Assembly (NCBI GenBank): GCA_030374805.1
Contig: JARGSG010000197.1
Coordinates: 1 to 64,000, forward strand
Origin: Gracilaria gracilis
Taxonomy: Eukaryota > Rhodophyta > Florideophyceae > Gracilariales > Gracilariaceae
Direction: 5' to 3'
Length of the DNA: 64,000 nt
Shown: piece by piece, positions 44,840-55,640 of the stretch
Position numbering within the stretch: the first letter of the stretch is position 1
Layout of the letters: each line of letters opens with the position of its first letter
The notes under the pieces: model-generated
Databases searched by the model: none
Seen by the model: the letters and a program-made list of their open reading frames with translations, nothing else
Told to the model about the DNA's origin: nothing
Program-made: the position numbers and the translations under genes

Positions 44840-46695
44840 ATGCTTGATTGCTGCTTTGAAGGCTGCTCCTTCTTCCCTCGCACCATCCCCGCCATTCAAA
44901 GGCACCAAAGAAGATGCCCCAACCGTCTTACCGCCAACAAGTGTCTCCTCTCCCCCGGCGGCAACGTCCCCAATTTCCCCCCACGCACAAAGCGTCACAG
45001 GTCCACCCCCAACTCCCACCTCCACCCCCATTTCTTCTCTCCAATCGCCCTTCCAATAACGGCCCCATCTCCGACGACGGCTCCTACCACCAGCAACAGC
45101 TCTCCGTCTCCGTCCACACCCAGGACGTCTACCATATCGTGGGCACCCTCGTCCGCTCCCTCTCCCCCTCCCCACGTCCTCCACCGCCCTCCTCCTTCCC
45201 TCTCTTCGAAAACCCCCATCTCAAACGAAAAGTTCTCTACATCTCTTCCATCGCTTCCACTTTCGGCCAACGCGAGGCAGACGAACTCATCTCTCTCCTC
45301 CACCACCCCGCCTTCTCTAAGTCAGCCTCCCACAACGCCGTCTCTTCCGCCTTCCAGCGTCCCAAACTTCAAACAGAACTCTTCCAACAACGAGTCAGCA
45401 ACATCGGTTTCACCCCAACCACCCTCCACGACGCACAGCATCTCTTCACAGCCATCATCTTCCGAAAGAATGTTATCCAAGTCCTTGAACGACAACTCGC
45501 ACTCGCACACTCCGACAACACCTTCTTCCACCACGTCCCCCATACAACCTCCTACGGCTCTCCCACTTTCGCTCACCCCATGGCTTCCTACCTCGGAAAA
45601 GAAGCTGTCCTAGCCCTCAAGCACGCAATCATGCAGTTTTACAATAGATCCTGCATCTGTCACACCTCTGAGAACACCGGTGTCCATTTCTTCATAGGCT
45701 TCGTCAATTTATACTCCGAAAAGTCCTTCACCTCCCTCAAATTCTCTTTTAGCACCTCCTATCCCCTTCACATCACCCTCCTCAACTTCCAGGATTCGTT
45801 CTTTGAACCACTTTCAATCTAGCCACCCCTTCTCAAGACCCCGGTACCATCTCCAAAACTCCGTCCAGCATCTCCCGCTCTACCAAAATGCAACTCATCC
45901 CGCATGCCATCTCCAACCTCCTCGACCCTCTTCTCTCCTCCGGCCTCACTGGCTTCCCCTTCCGTGACGTTAATGATGTGCCCCGCCATTTTCACCCAAT
46001 CATTTCTAGCTACTGCGCAGACATCCCAGAAGCAAAGGACATTCTTGCCATCTCCCACGACATCCACCTCCAGCATCCATGCCACCGATGTACCGTCCCA
46101 AGCTCCGATCTCCATCTACACATTCCATCCCCCCATTCGATCCCAGACCTAGACTCTCGCTGCACGTAAATCACACTCTGCCCTCCTTAAAGATGCCGAA
46201 AAGACTCTTCTCGCCAGAAAGCCCAGAATCGCCCGAAACAACAGGGAAAAGGACGTTCAAGCACTCCCCTTCTTGTCCCTCGCAAATTAATCCTCTCTCT
46301 TTGAGTCTTACCGTCTCCTCAACATTACCCCTCTTTTCTCCCCTTGCAACATTTTCCCCTTCGAACCACTCCATAACTTCCACCTCGGCATCTCCAAGCT
46401 CATCAAGCTCTCAGCCATCCAGAGACTGAAGTCAGAATCACTCTTCACTACCCCCCGTTCCTCCAAGTCCCGTCGTTCCTTCAACTCCGTCCGCTCCTCC
46501 ATCCTGAAAAACGCGAACACCATCCTCGCCGCCATCGAAAAGCACTCCCCAGCCACAGGACTCCACATCGAATTTTCCTCCTCCGACAACGGTCAAACCC
46601 TTAACGGTATCTTCACCTCCGACGGCCTACGTGGTATGCTCGAAGCAAAAGACTACCGCTCACTCGACATGGTCTTCCCCTTCATCGGGTCATTA
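44840..46695 (+). pseudogene. Truncated, frameshifted second copy of the 23-kb tnp2/Plavaka-like transposase
   Basis: The zinc-finger start is at 44840 (MLDCCFEGCSFF, then RHQRRC). The body then continues in other frames with READELISLL, NTFFHHVPHTTS, YPLHITLLNFQD, YCADIPEAKDILAI with PCHRCTVPSS, FEPLHNFHLGISKLIK and GLRGMLEAKDYRSLDM, each matching the copy at 23002-26208 in order. At least three frame changes are needed (near 45150, 45830 and 46200), and similarity ends abruptly at FPFIG near 46690, with the C-terminal 450 codons missing. The sequence is far more C-rich on its coding strand than the 23-kb copy. It keeps Ser where that copy has its TGA. Confidence 0.75.
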
Positions 46696-46745
46696 TAAGT
46701 CATGGAAGCGCAAAGTACCCTTACCGTTTTTAAGGTCCTGAAGAC

Positions 46746-47546
46746 CCACCAAGTACGGTGAGCGAGGTGTTCTCGGCTGGGGTGTATGCATGTGATATGT
46801 CGATGATGGCCCCAATCAAGATTCTACAAAATTATACTCCAGAATCCGGGGCTGGGAAGTTTTCTACATCTCAACCTGAGAAAGTGGTTGCTTGGGGGTC
46901 GAGAAACCTGCTAAGGAAGCTTTCGAAACTCCAGGAAATTCTTCTCAAGGGATGAAGAAGCCCGTGGGAGCGAGCGTCAGCATCATAGAGGATTCCAACG
47001 ACGATGTTGTGGAGGTCTTTCAGACGAGTAAGGCTCCACTTACTGGCCCAGAAGAGAACTTGTTCGATGAAGAAGACAGTGTTCCATCGGCGGAGGTAGA
47101 CAACACTCTGTCTCTCAAGAAACAAGCGGGTACCAAGCATCAAGAAGTTTTCAAAGTATCGCTTCAAACTTCAGAGGTGAAGGAGGTGGGGGAGGAGGTG
47201 TCTGAAGTCGTGGGTGTTGGTGATGGTACGTTAACCGGAGCATCTAATAAGATAGAAGAAGCTCCCATGTTGTGGGAAGCTTCCATGCCTGGGGAAGATC
47301 CAGAAGCAGAGTCATCAGGGTTGAGGCGGAGCACACGGAAAACGACTGCTCCGGGCCGGCTGAAAGAGAATAGGGGTGGCGAGGCTTGAAGCAAGTAGAA
47401 GAAGAAGAGGAAGAAGTTAATTGATCTTACTGACGATGAGGATGAGGTAGAAATCCAACCTGCTCCGAAAAGGATCAAGGGAGGGCACCCTGAAGACCCT
47501 TTCTGTAGATATATAAATGGAGGTTGTTACTTTATTCAGGAATAGG
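46746..47546 (+). pseudogene. Decayed acidic, Ser/Glu-rich ORF
   Basis: Two overlapping frames join near 46885, and the second, from 46892, runs 165 codons to a TGA at 47387-47389. It then continues in frame past a nearby TAG into a basic and acidic end (KKKRKKLIDLTDDEDE). The sequence is polar and probably disordered, with an RRSTRKTTAPGRLKENRGG segment resembling nuclear proteins. No family recognised. It directly follows the truncated transposase and may be its neighbour's accessory gene. Confidence 0.35.
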
Positions 47547-47739
47547 GCGAAGCCGGCATTGGAGAAGTTCTTCAAATAACATAAAATCAGTTTGGTGTCG
47601 TCGAGCGAGGATGAAAGTGGTAGCAGTGAGAACAAAAGTAGGTTCGTTCAGGTCGAGGAAGAAAGGGTGAAGGAAGGAACGATGTGTAGATTTGAAGATA
47701 GAAATTCCGAGAAACCGCCAAAATGAATGAATAAGGTAG

Positions 47740-48360
47740 GTGACGGAGGCTGGTGGATCGGATATGTCATGGACGAGTCTGATGAATGCGCTACCGAGTG
47801 AGTGGCCAGGAGGGAAGGATGCAGTGAAACATCGGCACCCTTGGATGGAGATGATTCACTTGCGAAAGAAGCACAGGGCGGGCTGTTTGGGGGTGGCGGA
47901 TTTGAGAGCGGACCATCATGTGGTGTACTTGCATGCCTTTCGGAATGTGCACGAGGAGCTGGGGAGTACGAAAGAATCAGTTCTTGGCGTGAAGCTTCCG
48001 TTGAACGGAAAGCCGGCAGTGGAGGAAGAAGCTCTTTAGATAGTGGGGATAGAGAGAGAGGACCTCGCTCGGGAGTACTTTGCGACGAAAAGAATGGAAT
48101 TGATGGAGAATGGTTTCTGTGTTTTGGAACACTTCAAAACTGACGAAGGTGCGTCAGAGGAGGCGAAGAAGAGGGGCGGGGTGGTGAATGAAAATGTGAC
48201 GGAAGGGTTGCTGGAGTCTTTTGAAAAGGTCTATAAGGATTAGCCAGACTTGAAGTTTGAAGAGAACCGAACAATATAGGATCCTATTCTCAACGCAGGG
48301 GAAGGGATAGATGCTGGTAACATGATGAACGGAATTGGACGATACATTACGACCAAGTAA
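47740..48360 (+). pseudogene. Decayed ORF with several in-frame stops
   Basis: A single frame starting at 47740 stays coding-like through stops at 48037-48039, 48241-48243 and further TAG/TAA codons, with no indels. The segments between read as a folded protein (HPWMEMIHLRKKHRAGCLGV; FATKRMELMENGFCVLEHF; VTEGLLESFEKVYKD). The NGFCVLEHF-like block recalls the start of 2-oxoglutarate-dependent dioxygenase folds, but no metal-binding HxD motif is visible, so I do not assign a function. Confidence 0.4.
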
Positions 48361-49695
48361 GAGATTGTCGATTGCATGGAATCTGATAAGGAAAATACGG
48401 TGATGGTAAGAAAGAGCGCGTTGTAAGATGCGAGCTTTGAAAAAACTGCACTGGCTCTTTGAAATTATAAAAACAGCGAGGCGAAGAAAAAGATGTATGA
48501 ACGGGATACTAATAACTGTTTGTTTTGTACGGTGGAAGTATTTCTAGGGCTGGTATTGCAAACTGATTTTTGAGTAATGATGAATATGGAGAAAAATAAA
48601 AGAGATATTGGAGGGTTTTTTGTGAGTATTTTGCATCAAATGTGAGTCTTTAGATGCCAAACACATTAATGATAACAAAAGAATTTTGTTAATGAATGCT
48701 GTTTTTATAAATAAATGTTTAAATCTTTTACTCGCGTTAAAAATGTTTTTGGTTTACAATTAAATTAAGTTTTATTGACAAGAAATAAAATTATATAATT
48801 TAAAAACTTTTCATTGCATTGAAAGATTATTGTTCTGAAGATGGGTTGATTGTTTTTGACTTGGTAAAAGGAGTAAAAAAGAGAGCTGTTTGAATCCGAT
48901 TTTTCGTCAGTGGGTTCGTCCGGCGTAGAGTATCGATAAATTTCCGTTGCCCAATGCGCAGCAGTGTCTGCAAGCATCGTAGCGAAACAGTGGTGGCTTC
49001 CTGTGGGAGCGCCGTTATACTTGAGAAAACCATTTTGATAGGAGAAATGACGCGGGTGATGGCAAACCCAAGGACGGTGGGACACAAACAAAAAGCAAAA
49101 AAGACACGACAGAAAATGCTCTCGACGGTACCAGTTCAACACGCTGTGTAGCCGTAGTAGGCAAGAGTCCGTGTTAAACACAGAAGTGCGCAAAGTATCG
49201 ACGACGAAGCTGAAGCGTGAAAAAGCCGTAAGCCACAGCTCGAACAAAACTAGAGGTCTAGTGCCGGCGAAAACAGACACGAAACAACAACACAAAAGCA
49301 GTCGCTTACTCTCGTGGGACCGAACATGGATCAACTGCGGGAGGCGCCACCTCTAAAGCAGAAGCACAAGACAGACTCAAGAAAGAGATAGTGCTTTTTA
49401 GGCTCTTGGCGAAAGAGGGCTGGAGACGAAGCCGCCAAAGGGAAATAATGTTGAACGGGGGGAAAACAACAGAGGAAAGCAGGACAAAGTTTGCTGTGAA
49501 AAAAGTGGGGAATCGTGCTAGAAGAGGAGTTGGTTTAGCCGTCGTTGGTCGTGATGGCACCGTTCGGGCCCTTTTATGCACAACTGATCCTTCAAAACTG
49601 GACTCTAAACGCATATACACGTACAACAACCAGAAAGATGCCTACTTGTGCGACATCTCCTCCGTCTCGGCCACTCACCGCAAAGGCAGTGGCGC
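48361..49695. other. AT-rich spacer and unassigned left flank of the piggyBac
   Basis: 48361-48780 is AT-rich with no gene. 48765-49695 has several overlapping minus-strand frames up to 189 codons without recognisable motifs. It may hold the distal end of the retroelement split by the piggyBac insertion, but I could not find convincing recombinase motifs. Confidence 0.3.
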
Positions 49696-49699
49696 TTAA

Positions 49700-49717
49700 C
49701 CCTTTCAGCCCTGAAAA
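49700..49717 (+). repeat. piggyBac left terminal inverted repeat
   Basis: CCCTTTCAGCCCTGAAAA directly inside the left TTAA, matching the right end at 16 of 18 positions. Confidence 0.9.
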
Positions 49718-50135
49718 GTTATGTGTGTTGAACTAGACATAACTTTTGGATATGATTGGGTTTCCAGGAAACCCTGCGGGTGTTAGCGTGCCATGTGTTC
49801 ACTTCGCTTATGTTTCGATAAGTAGACATAAGCAAGTGAACGTCATTGGCGAAATCCAGATTCAAAGCGAATCATGACCAATGACCGGCGCTATTGTGGC
49901 AGCTCTGTATCTCGTTTAGACTTGTGCTTTCCCCTCCTGCATAGTGTGCCTAACTGCGATCAGGGCGTTTCACAATCTGAGAGCTACGACCTGAATTTGC
50001 ACCTACAATGTGAGTCAACGCACATGTCCACCGCTGCGGTTCTCTACAAACACCCTACACCCGCCAAAACCCTTGGACCGTTCGTCGTTGAACACGGTAG
50101 CGCTTTTGTGTGACGATCATGATACACTGGAAACC

Positions 50136-52171
50136 ATGGCTGAACCAAGAACAGCAACAATCAGTATACAGGAGGACGATAGCGAACCCAATGCCAGTAA
50201 CGCTGTTGAGTGCAACTCCGAACGTGCTGCACAGGCGTATTCCGAAATGGAAAACGACGAAGAATTCGTAGTGGAGGCGTTGGGATCGGAAGAGACAAAG
50301 GTGTTGTGCAAAACAGTGCCCTACTGTCCCAAATGGATAGCATGCAGTGGACTCCACTTGGCAAAATCGCACCTCATTCGTAGAACTTTTGCACATAAAT
50401 GAGAACTTGGATTGTTTCTTCTGTTTCTAAACACCTCATATTTGGACTGTATCAGAGCTTGGACGAGCAAGGAGCTGGTGGGGCGGGACAGACGAGCGAA
50501 AGCACTTCGCATGGATGAACTACTTGCCTACATGGGTCTCGAACTGGCGACATCAGTGCACAGGTTGAATCGACTTCAGGACTACTGGAGCAAGTCCGAA
50601 CTGCTCGGCATACCCTTTTTCCAAAAGGTTATGTCACGAGACACCTTCATGAACATAAGAAGCGCTTTACGAACATATGCCACATACGATCCAGACATTG
50701 CTGTGGTGGATCCGCTGTGGCACAGCCGTACGCTTCTTGAACACTTTGCGCGAAATGCAGCGTCTCTGGCTGTGCCGTTGGGGGTGAGCTCCTTGGATGA
50801 GAATACAATCAGGTGCAAGAGAAGAACTGCTGCACGTTCCTACATCAAGAGCAAACCGGTAAAGTTTGGGATTCGCTTTTATGCGGTTGTTGGGTGGTGT
50901 CATGCGTACCTCCATAGTCTCCAGGACAACGGGTCGGGAAACAAAAGCAGGCAGACTCCGGTAAAAGATATACGCATTTGTTCCGCAACCTACGCGGTGC
51001 TGTGGAGCGAAAAATGGATGGCACTTTAGTGCCAAAAACAACCGCGTCAGCTCTATGGTGTGCCCAAATGGCACACCAAACCCAATTGTATCCCACACAG
51101 GAGGCAGGACGACTCATGGTGATGGACAATTTCTATACGCGCCACGTCCTGGCGCGTCAACTTGAAAGCCTAAGTGACAAAGAATGTAAAGTTCTGGGCG
51201 CCGTTCGATTTACGAACGTTGACGGCATAAATCGTCCAGCTTTACGGCAAGCAGTTGAAGCGGTCAGAAATGCCAAGAGAGGAGAGTGGTGCCTCGTCCA
51301 AGTATTCGAAAAAGGGGAAGGGCGCAATGCTCCCAGAAAGGTTGCAGCAAAGACCGGGTTTGTAGTTTTCAAAGACCGGACTGTGGTTACGTTCTACACT
51401 AATGATCTTGCGGACATCCCGAGTTCTCGCATCCAGAAGCCCAACAATCACGCCATCGCTTGTGTACATGTTCTTGCCCCTTTAGAACGGTAAACGGGAG
51501 AAGAATCTCTTCGACGGACCACCTTTCAAGTACCCGCGATCATCGTAGCCTACAACGTGTTCATGAATGGTGTTGATAGATTTGATCAGTTCAGGTCGAC
51601 GTCAGCAACAGTACGCAAAGAACAACGAGTAACGATGAGTTTGCTTACCTTTGTGCTTGACGCCAGCATTACAAACTCTCACGCTCTCCTCCATGCCATC
51701 TCAAACCCAGGAGAAGCCATTCCGGACGCTTGGCTTATGAAAGGACGAGTAATTCAACAACTGGTAATAAACCATGTGGAATATAACCAAACGAGAGCAT
51801 CATTAATTCCTTTACCAACCGGTGACAATCATGGTAGCCACAGAGAGAGACATGACTCACGTCCAACCGCAAAACATCTCCTGCTTGAGACGGAAGGACG
51901 AAAAAGCGTGCGCTGCATGTTGTGTTCACTTTTGTCTAACCAAGGTGTTCTTCGGGGTTATACGATGTATTCTTGCACCGTATGCCACCGTGGGTTTCAT
52001 GTCAATTGTTTTACTATCTATCACAATGAAGAATCCATACGCTTCACTCGCCCTGAAGTATACTACGCCGTTTTATCCGCCAAAGCTTCATTATCTTCCA
52101 GGTACCACCGCAATCGTCACAACAAAGTTGCAGCAAGTCTTGGAACAGCGAAGCTGCTGCGCAAGAAATAA
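50136..52171 (+). pseudogene. piggyBac transposase (DDE_Tnp_1_7) with two stops and a frameshift
   Basis: Begins at the ATG at 50136 with an acidic N-terminus. The frame is interrupted by a TGA at 50400-50402, a frame change near 50980 and a TAA at 51491-51493, but the protein order is complete. Landmarks: ELLAYMGLELATSVHRLNRL and DYWS in the insertion-like N-terminal domain; SLDENTIRCKRR (first catalytic Asp); MVMDNFYT (second); YNVFMNGVDRFDQF (third). At the C-terminus there is a Cys/His-rich domain (RCMLCSLLS, SCTVCHRGFHVNCFTIYH) like the DNA-binding RING/PHD-like domain of piggyBac enzymes. All three catalytic Asp codons survive, so this copy is young but would not make a full protein. 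It would recognise the terminal repeats described above. Confidence 0.9.
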
Positions 52172-52173
52172 AT

Positions 52174-52614
52174 TCATTCGTCTTTGAAACCCATGTACGC
52201 CCCGCGAGTATCCGGCCATGTTCTTCTTATTCCCTCGATCACGCAATCAGGCAGCTGAATTCTGTGTCCTCTGCCAAGGAACCCGTGACGTTCATAGATA
52301 TATGTTTTGTAGGCGTGCTTGCGAGCCAGATTGTTTCCTTTTGAATACATTCCCCTTGCTGGGTATCGCACTGCTGTTTTGGCTACGACAGAAGGCCCTA
52401 GCGGCATCCAGTAACATGGGGTTCCTCCGCACTGACCACATGCTACGTCTTCGTTGTCGATCGTTATTTCCTCGATAAGGGCTGATGGTTGAGTGGTACT
52501 GTGTAGATCGGGAGCTAAAGAAAGTGTGATGGGTACCGGCGTCTGGTGAAGGTAGGAACGTGTTTGGCTATCAGTGTTTTCGGTTTGTGGTAAGCGCTCT
52601 TCATCTAAGAACAT
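52174..52614 (-). CDS. P2X7-ballast-like (P2RX7_C) domain protein carried by the piggyBac element
   Basis: An intact 146-codon ORF from the ATG at 52614, ending 2 bases from the transposase stop and convergent with it. After a disordered first half it has ACGQCGGTPCYW (Cys59, Cys62, Cys67), RKHAYKTYIYERHGFLGRGH and then RIQLPDCVIEGIRRTWPD with GAYMGF at the end. This is the order seen in the ballast (intracellular C-terminal) domain of vertebrate P2X7 receptors and in its stand-alone relatives: a Cys-x2-Cys pair, R-x3-AY, LGRGxR, a Pro-x-Cys-Val, IRxxFPxxxGxYxGF. Family knowledge: the P2X7 ballast domain binds zinc and guanine nucleotide; the function of stand-alone relatives is unknown. It is the only undamaged gene in this element. 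There is no signal peptide or membrane segment. Confidence 0.8.
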   Translation of the reverse strand: MFLDEERLPQTENTDSQTRSYLHQTPVPITLSLAPDLHSTTQPSALIEEITIDNEDVACGQCGGTPCYWMPLGPSVVAKTAVRYPARGMYSKGNNLARKHAYKTYIYERHGFLGRGHRIQLPDCVIEGIRRTWPDTRGAYMGFKDE

Positions 52615-52922
52615 CAGGGCTTCTCTTCGTCTTCGTTTCCTTCCTTAACAAGGAAGATTTTGTGCGCGTATAACTTCACTATGAACGGTGAGCAGAATGC
52701 AAGGCAAGCTCGGGGCGGTAGAACGTTGCACGCATTTGTGAGCCTGCGTGTTTGCACTTGGTAGAATCCTTTACTGCACTCTGTGCGTCAGAACAGTTGA
52801 ATGCATGACACGCTAACAAGTGTGCCATTCAATCAACTGTTCTCTAGCGTCAACCACACGCTTCACTCCCCAGTCCCAATTTCAATTGGTTCTCCTTATA
52901 TCTATCGCTGTGGACGTAAATT

Positions 52923-52940
52923 TTTTCAGTGTTGAAAGGG
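52923..52940 (-). repeat. piggyBac right terminal inverted repeat
   Basis: Reads CCCTTTCAACACTGAAAA on the minus strand and abuts the right TTAA at 52941-52944. Confidence 0.9.
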
Positions 52941-52989
52941 TTAAATAGACAAAGGAGTCGGCGAGAACCATGCGGTGCACTCCCGTGCA

Positions 52990-53387
52990 CTATCCGTAGA
53001 AAACTAAAATATCCATTATTTTAATCGGTTCAAGCTTGGCACGTGTAGCTTTCTTGCATTGCTGGTCGAGGTGGTCAAGGTGTTGAAAGTTCCCCGAGTG
53101 AATAGCCGTGAATGTGTCCACTGCCTTACAGTATTGTGCGATTGTCGCTGGTTTCGCACTCATGGCGATTAGACGGTGCTTTTCAAAGAAGCTTCCCGCT
53201 GGTATGAGTATTTTAAGGGGAGGGTTCGCAGCGCGAACAATCCTATTTAGTGCTTCCAATGGTACGTGCGAGGAGTGCCTCGTTTCTGCGGGACGAAGGC
53301 CATCTTCGTTGAGCAGCATACGTTGCAGCAAAGCTGCGGCTGGAGACAGAGCACTCACGCGACGCGGAGAGTGGCAGCGGTTCTCGT
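52990..53387 (-). pseudogene. Recombinase-like region of the retroelement, cut short
   Basis: Within a 232-codon minus-strand frame (52990-53688) the part after the RNase H reads LLQRMLLNEDGL, then MSAKPATIAQYCKAVDTFTA, similar to the N-terminal SAM-like domain of tyrosine recombinases (xxxTxxxYxxxLxxFxxW). The frame stops with TAG at 52990-52992 and stays open in the same frame across the piggyBac junction for a further 37 codons. The catalytic Arg/His/Tyr region is not visible, so the assignment rests on order and one motif. Confidence 0.4.
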
Positions 53388-55640
53388 TCAAATGCGTGAC
53401 GGTTCGTCGGCCGGGTTTACTGATGTGTGGATGTATGCCACGATGACGTGTAGATCGGCCGCTATACATGCTGATCCAAATCTCCTTGCGATACGATTTA
53501 GCGGCGAACTTGAGGAGCGGCCTTTGTTTAGGCATCCGGTGATGACCGCGGAGTCGGAGAGAAAAAGAACTCTCATTTTCGTTATTTTTCGTGAGATCAG
53601 CCAGCGGATGGCCAGTAGCGCTGTTTCTCCTTCCAACAGGTTGATGTGCTCGTCTTCTTTCCAGGCGTGAGAAAACGCCGTTGTCCATGTTTGACGGTGA
53701 ACGAAGTGTTCCAATTCTCAGCTTCGGAGATGTGGCAAGGCCGCGTTAGGTCCCAGTTCGCATCGATTTCCCTTCTCACTACCAGGGCGTTCGTCGCGGG
53801 TTGCGGCAGTGCGCAGGGCGCCGGCGCGCCACAACGCTTCTACATCGCTTTCTGCAACAACGGTGTAGACCACGGCACCTTTCTTTTTTGACGCGTCGAA
53901 GGCCACAACGATGGAGCACCATGGGGTTGTTAAGCTGAACCGCGACAGAGGCAGAAAGTTGGCGAGATGAAATAGTTCTGAGGCTGATCGATTGAAAAAA
54001 TACGGTTGGCGTGCGCCGTGGGGGAGCAGGTGGAAGGTGTCGGAGAGCAAGGAGAGTAACGGTCGGTTCGCGAGCGATATCCATGTAGCTTTTCCCACGA
54101 CGCGCTGAATAGCGTGAAGGGCATTGGCATTGATTTGTGTGACTTCAGAGCTGCGCAGAGCGGCTGAGAGCATCTTCAGGCTATGTATTGTTTCCATCAG
54201 TTTGCCCGGCGGCGGCGCTACTAATCCATGCAGAAGATTCCAGTCCCATCCAATGAACTTAATCTTGACGCGCTCCGGGCTCCCTGGGGTTGATGACTTC
54301 GACCATTTGACTGGTAGCTGAATGCGTTCTAGTGATGCTAGAAGTGCAACGTGAAAACTCTGTACTAAGCTTGACTCCCATCCAGCGAACACAGCATTGA
54401 CATCGTCGATTATGTGCAGGAGTAGTACATAGCGATTTGAAAGCACATGAGCTGCCTGTGACTGTGTGAGTGTGGGGAGGTGGGCGGGGTATTTCTCAGC
54501 GAAGGGTAACGGGAGGCGGAAGCGGCCGTATGCCTCGCAAAGCGCGGAAGAGACCACGTGATGAACGATATACACCGCCCACTTAAAGCCCATAGGCAAG
54601 GTGCTCTGGCAAGGGCGCATGCGGTCACTTTGTTTCGGGCGCACCTTGAGGAGTTCTTGTATGCTTCTTTTTAAGGAGCCCGGGAGGTTACCGAAGCAAA
54701 CGACCGGTAAGGGAAACAAGCGCGCCAGCCATTCGGGGAGCCTTACTGTATGAAACATATTGGCGATGTCGAGGTAGATAGAGGAGAGCGGAGCGGTGGT
54801 TTGCATGACTCTTTGGAAGAGGTCGGGAGTAGGCAGGGGGGTATGGGGGGGATCGGGCATGTATTGGTTCTGGTTCCTGGGCCAGCTTATAAGCCGTTGG
54901 GAAGATTCCGATTTGGTGACGGCAAACAAGGTCATGGTAAGGAAGTCTGAAAGCCGTTTGGTGTGGGCCGGTTCCGTTTGTACGATGGACTATGAAAGCA
55001 TTCCCGAGCTGTTCATACGGTTCAGAAGTTCTGGGTAGCTGTTTTGTTGGCGACACAGGCGAGGTTTGGGAGCCGTGTTTCAGACAAGGGTCTTCACAAG
55101 GGGAAGCACGAAAACCTTCTTTTTCAGAGAGCGGAACAGCTCCACTGATTCATTCGGAAGGTCTTGCTCCCATTCGTAGCGTGAGGAGTTGCGGGGGGGA
55201 TCGGGGAGGTCGACAGAGTCGGGTGAGATGATGGCAAAGCGTCCGCGGTGATTGGAGGGCAGCAATTTTTCTGGATCAAAAGATGCTTCGATGTATTCAA
55301 TGTCATCTTTGAGGATAAGGTTGGTAGGGTTATTTGCAACCGTTGCCTGAGGTTGTTCGGCAGAAGGGGGTAAGGAGGGGGGGCGAGCGGAGATGGAGGA
55401 GAGGTAGGCGTTTTGGGAGGCTGTCGCTTGAGGGAGGGGTTGGAAGTGTCGTTCGACCTCCGACGCTCTCGTGCGGAGGATGTTTTCATGCCGTAAGAAC
55501 ATGTTAATCAAGGATCGGATGGCTGCGGGGTAAACGGTGGATGTAACCTCGCGGGTGGGAGGAGGGAGAGGGAAAATGCAGGGACTTGGGTGTAGATACG
55601 TGAGGGATGTGGCTGTATTTCGAACTTGAGGTGGGGCCGT
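53388..55640 (-). pseudogene. Retroelement pol: reverse transcriptase and RNase H with three stops
   Basis: One frame carries the whole region, interrupted by TGA at 55080-55082, TAG at 54990-54992 and TGA at 53718-53720. Reverse transcriptase landmarks: AVTKSESSQRLISWPRNQNQ near the start, YLDIANMFHTVRLP (motif A Asp), TLPMGFKWAV (motif B-like) and LLHIIDDVNAVF (the xxDD box). RNase H landmarks: VVAFDASKKKG, HINLLEGETALLA, LFLSDSAVI, NKGRSSS and NPADEPSR. This NxxGRSSS...NPADxPSR style is typical of retroelements that lack an integrase and use a tyrosine recombinase. Reverse transcription would occur in cytoplasm or nucleus. The stops are point changes, so the copy is young. Confidence 0.75.

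Larger units (their letters stand above)
49700..52940 (+). mobile_element. Complete piggyBac element (3241 bp) with TTAA target duplication
   Basis: TTAA at 49696-49699 and 52941-52944 flank the unit. The ends are inverted: the left starts CCCTTTCAGCCCTGAAAA and the right, read inward, CCCTTTCAACACTGAAAA (16 of 18 identical). TTAA duplication plus terminal CCCT/C ends are diagnostic of the piggyBac superfamily. Subterminal inverted repeats are also present: GGGTTTCC/GGAAACCC at 49759-49775, ACTTCGCTTATGT/ACATAAGCAAGT at 49801-49837, and GAACAGTTGAATG paired with CATTCAATCAACTGTTC at about 52791-52845. Inside are a broken transposase on the plus strand and a convergent ORF on the minus strand. 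Confidence 0.93.

Noticed and set aside
47740-48360. 2-oxoglutarate dioxygenase
   Set aside because: One short NGFCVLEHF-like block only; no HxD...H metal motif is visible and the frame is full of stops.
48765-49334. Tyrosine recombinase C-terminus in the left flank of the piggyBac
   Set aside because: A segment (HHCFATMLADTAAHWATEIYR) only loosely recalls the family; frames are inconsistent and the catalytic Arg and Tyr cannot be identified.
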